DNA from: Haloferula sp966696705
Lineage (GTDB): Bacteria; Verrucomicrobiota; Verrucomicrobiia; Verrucomicrobiales; Akkermansiaceae
Length of the DNA: 64,000 nt
Assembly (NCBI GenBank): GCA_966696705.1
Contig: CBKZPU010000006.1
Coordinates: 8,558-72,557 of the forward strand
Direction: 5' to 3'
The notes beneath the pieces are model-generated. The model made no database searches. It saw only the letters and a program-made list of their open reading frames with translations, and was not told where the DNA came from. The translations under genes and the position numbers were made by a program. Positions 61,770 through 64,000 of this stretch are shown here, piece by piece (the first letter of the stretch is position 1; each line of letters begins with the position of its first letter).

Positions 61770-64000
61770 TCATTTCAGCTTGCCGATCATCGCCTCCAGT
61801 TCGGCGACCGGTTTGCTGTTGGCATAGCGGGCCTTCACTTTCGCCATGACCGGGGCGAGCTGTTGGAAATCGACGGCATCGGCCATCGGGGCGGCGCGCA
61901 GCTTCTCCGCGGCGAACGCAGCCAATCCCGCGAGCTGAATGGATGGTGTCGCCTGATCGTAGGACGGGGCCTGCGCCTCATAGGGAATCGTCCACGTCCG
62001 CTCGACCATCTGGCCGCTGGCCGCATCCCGGAAGCGCACGCTAACCTCGCCGACTTCGCCTTCGCCCTGCGCCAGGGCCTCGATCTGATAGAGCGCGTTG
62101 CCCGCCTCCTCGGCCGCCATTTCCGCGGCATCGACCGCGTCATTGCGGAAGTCTTCCTTCTTCAAGCGGTGCTCCTCGAAGCCGATCAGCTTGTACTTCG
62201 CGACCCGCGCCGGATTGAAGCGGACCTGCACCTTCACGTTCTCCGCAGCAGGGCGAAACGCGCCGGCGAGCTGCCTGGCGAAGTTCGCGTCGGCATCCTC
62301 GGCGCGGTCCACGATGTAGTAGCGGCCGTTGCCATTGCGGGTCAGTCGTTCGAGCAGCTTGTCATTGAGCCCGTCGGTGCCGAAGCCCGCGGCGTCAAAG
62401 GCGATGCCGTTCTGGCGCATGTGCTCGACCTTCGCCTGGAGCGTCTCTGGCTTCGCGTCGCCGAGGTTCGCCGCGCCATCGGTGAAGAGCACGATGCGAT
62501 TCTGCGCGGCCGGGTTGAACTGGCGCATGGCGAGTTCTTCACCGAGCTTGAGGCCTTCTTCGAGATTCGTGCCGCCTTCCGATGGCGTCTGCGCAAAGAT
62601 CGCATTCAGTTCCTGCGCCCGGTTACCCGGCAGGCGATCCACCAGCAACCGCGGCTGGCGGGCGAAGCCAATCACGCTGACCGTGTCACCTTCCTTGAGC
62701 AGGCCGGAAAGCTGCTGGACCGCGTTGGCAAGACCCGCATTGCGGTCCTCGCGCTCCATCGACCCGGAGCTATCGAGTAGCAATGTTAGATTGAGCGGCG
62801 TCGATCCCCCGCGGCCTTGCGAACCGGTCTTCACGCCGATGCGCAGCAGGTTGCGCTGCGGCAGTGCGGGATGAGCCGATTGCTCAACAGCGCACACGAC
62901 TGGCTCGCCAGTGGCCGGTGCCGGATCGCCGAAATCGAAGGCATTGTAAAACTCCTCCGGCCGGATGCTATCCGCCGCCGGCACCTCGCCGCGATCCAGC
63001 GCGGCCTTGGCCATCTTGAAGGAGGCATCGCTGACGTGCAGCGAGAAGGTCGAGAAAGGTTCGGCCGAGGTCACTGTTTCGGCGGCAAGAACCGGCTCAG
63101 GAGCCTTGTTCTGCTCCTGCTCCTTGCCGCCCTTGGCATCCGTCTCGATCTTGTCACGCAGATCATCGCGCACTTTCGCCAGCACCCGGAGTTCAACTTG
63201 GGTTTCGACGTCATTTGGATCGCGCTGCAGTCTTTCCTCTCCCTCGTGAATCGCCTTTTCCACCTTCGGAAGGAGTTCCGCTGGAGCGCCTGCGGACTTC
63301 GTAAGCGAGGAAAGATCGACTTCCGCCTCTCCACGCTTTTTCAGCTCCTTCGAAGCTTCTTGCTCCACCGGAAGGACCGAGGATTCCCAAGCCCTATCCA
63401 CTTGCGCGAGCAATTCAGCACGAGTCTGGTCATAAGCTGCCCTATAGTAGTTGGCGCGAGCCCGAGCTACCGACTCCATCCCGCGGCGAGCGGCCTTGTT
63501 GTAGGGGTCGCTGCGCAAGATGTCCTCGTAGACCTTGTTTGCGTCGTCGAACTTCCCGAGATTGTAGTTGCCTTCAGCGATGTAGAGCTTGCGGCGGACT
63601 TCCTCGGTATTTTGGGCATTGTCATAGGCAAGCGCCGGGTTGGTGCGAATCGGATCCTCAAGATACGATTGGAGTCGCTTCCCGCCGTCATGGCTGGGAT
63701 CGATGCTGAGGGCATCCTTCGCCAAAGCGCTCGCTTCGTCGTATTCGCCGACCTTGCGATACTGCTCGCCAAGCTCGACCGAGGCATCGGCCAACTGCTT
63801 CTTCACTTCCGCGCGGCGGTCTGCGACCATGGACGCATCTGGAAGAACGCTCTCCGACTGCTTGAGCTTGTCCAGCGCCAGCTTGAAGTCACCCTTGGCC
63901 TGGGCCTCGCGGGCTTCTTCCCGCAGCTTGTCCGAGGTCGCCACCGCATTCTGGCGGCGGATCATTTCCTTCTGAGCCAGACCCGTGTATCCATTCCCAT
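61770..64000 (-). CDS. YfbK-type von Willebrand factor A protein with TPR-like region (N-terminus outside window)
   Basis: The frame stays open to the window edge (reading GLAQKEMIRRQNAVA past the first in-window Met at 63965), so the true start lies beyond. The visible part has tetratricopeptide-like helices (AKGDFKLALDKLKQSE, YNLGKFDDANKVYEDIL). A YfbK_N region follows (FSTFSLHVSDASFKMAKAAL, IRPEEFYNAFDF), then a VWA domain with an intact MIDAS LLLDSSGSM and IGFARQPRL, and a YfbK_C-type tail (VRFNPARVAKYKLIGFEEHR). Such proteins are periplasmic or outer-membrane scaffolds that bind divalent metal and protein partners. The giant membrane protein is the next gene. Confidence 0.9.
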   Translation of the reverse strand, partial: GNGYTGLAQKEMIRRQNAVATSDKLREEAREAQAKGDFKLALDKLKQSESVLPDASMVADRRAEVKKQLADASVELGEQYRKVGEYDEASALAKDALSIDPSHDGGKRLQSYLEDPIRTNPALAYDNAQNTEEVRRKLYIAEGNYNLGKFDDANKVYEDILRSDPYNKAARRGMESVARARANYYRAAYDQTRAELLAQVDRAWESSVLPVEQEASKELKKRGEAEVDLSSLTKSAGAPAELLPKVEKAIHEGEERLQRDPNDVETQVELRVLAKVRDDLRDKIETDAKGGKEQEQNKAPEPVLAAETVTSAEPFSTFSLHVSDASFKMAKAALDRGEVPAADSIRPEEFYNAFDFGDPAPATGEPVVCAVEQSAHPALPQRNLLRIGVKTGSQGRGGSTPLNLTLLLDSSGSMEREDRNAGLANAVQQLSGLLKEGDTVSVIGFARQPRLLVDRLPGNRAQELNAIFAQTPSEGGTNLEEGLKLGEELAMRQFNPAAQNRIVLFTDGAANLGDAKPETLQAKVEHMRQNGIAFDAAGFGTDGLNDKLLERLTRNGNGRYYIVDRAEDADANFARQLAGAFRPAAENVKVQVRFNPARVAKYKLIGFEEHRLKKEDFRNDAVDAAEMAAEEAGNALYQIEALAQGEGEVGEVSVRFRDAASGQMVERTWTIPYEAQAPSYDQATPSIQLAGLAAFAAEKLRAAPMADAVDFQQLAPVMAKVKARYANSKPVAELEAMIGKLK

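Noticed and set aside
1..64000. Recurrent hexamer TGTTAG / CTAACA scattered in genes on both strands (I counted about 17)
   Set aside because: A rough composition-based expectation for a genome of this GC is about 12, there is no strand bias, and positions relative to genes are random, so it is not a credible signal by eye.

Overview
The window is a high-GC bacterial chromosome segment carrying about 47 protein genes and one tRNA. The gene content points to Verrucomicrobiota, probably a Luteolibacter/Haloferula-like member of the Verrucomicrobiales. The signs are three PEP-CTERM surface proteins, a DUF1800/DUF1501 gene pair with thrombospondin type 3 repeats, a DUF3127 protein, an SHD1-like secreted protein, and giant membrane-anchored proteins of unknown function. 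This placement is inference from gene content; no 16S gene is present.

Positions 1-10.6 kb are mostly housekeeping: the end of dapF, then dapA and dapB (diaminopimelate/lysine), folK, panB, a GGQ ribosome-rescue factor, thyA and folA with a small two-helix membrane protein between them, DUF3127, and cinA and rsfS on the minus strand, then exonuclease III. Positions 10.6-18.2 kb encode secreted proteins: a PEP-CTERM protein, a 1652-residue DUF1800 protein with Ca-binding repeats, a Tat-exported DUF1501 protein and a pseudopilin-like protein. Positions 18.4-26.3 kb hold an AraC regulator, small unknowns, a fused purL, an FKBP lipoprotein, a MazG-like hydrolase, a lipoprotein MsrB and tRNA-Leu(UAG).

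Positions 26.3-33.5 kb (minus strand) are an exopolysaccharide export and assembly block: flippase, priming sugar transferase, Wzz/BY-kinase-like protein, Wza-like export protein and an outer-membrane barrel. Divergent from it, 33.7-48.5 kb is a compact three-gene NRPS/PKS hybrid assembly line: A-T, then KS-AT-ACP-aminotransferase-C-A(N-methyltransferase)-T, then C-A-T-TE. All catalytic residues I checked are intact. Pocket residues read by eye predict glycine (N-methylated, so sarcosine) for the second A domain and valine for the third; the starter pocket is unassigned. With no ketoreductase and an in-line aminotransferase, an aminoacyl starter would give a beta,gamma-diamino acid. This is the most interesting system here.

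Positions 48.5-54.8 kb hold another PEP-CTERM protein, a SpoIIE-type phosphatase/STAS partner-switch pair, a lipoprotein, a Fur-family regulator, argH and an SHD1-like secreted protein. Positions 54.9-64 kb (minus strand) are a two-gene set: a YfbK-type von Willebrand factor A protein running off the window edge, and a 2271-residue membrane protein with an internal duplication. There is no intergenic stretch longer than about 300 bases, no rRNA, no CRISPR array and no insertion sequence.
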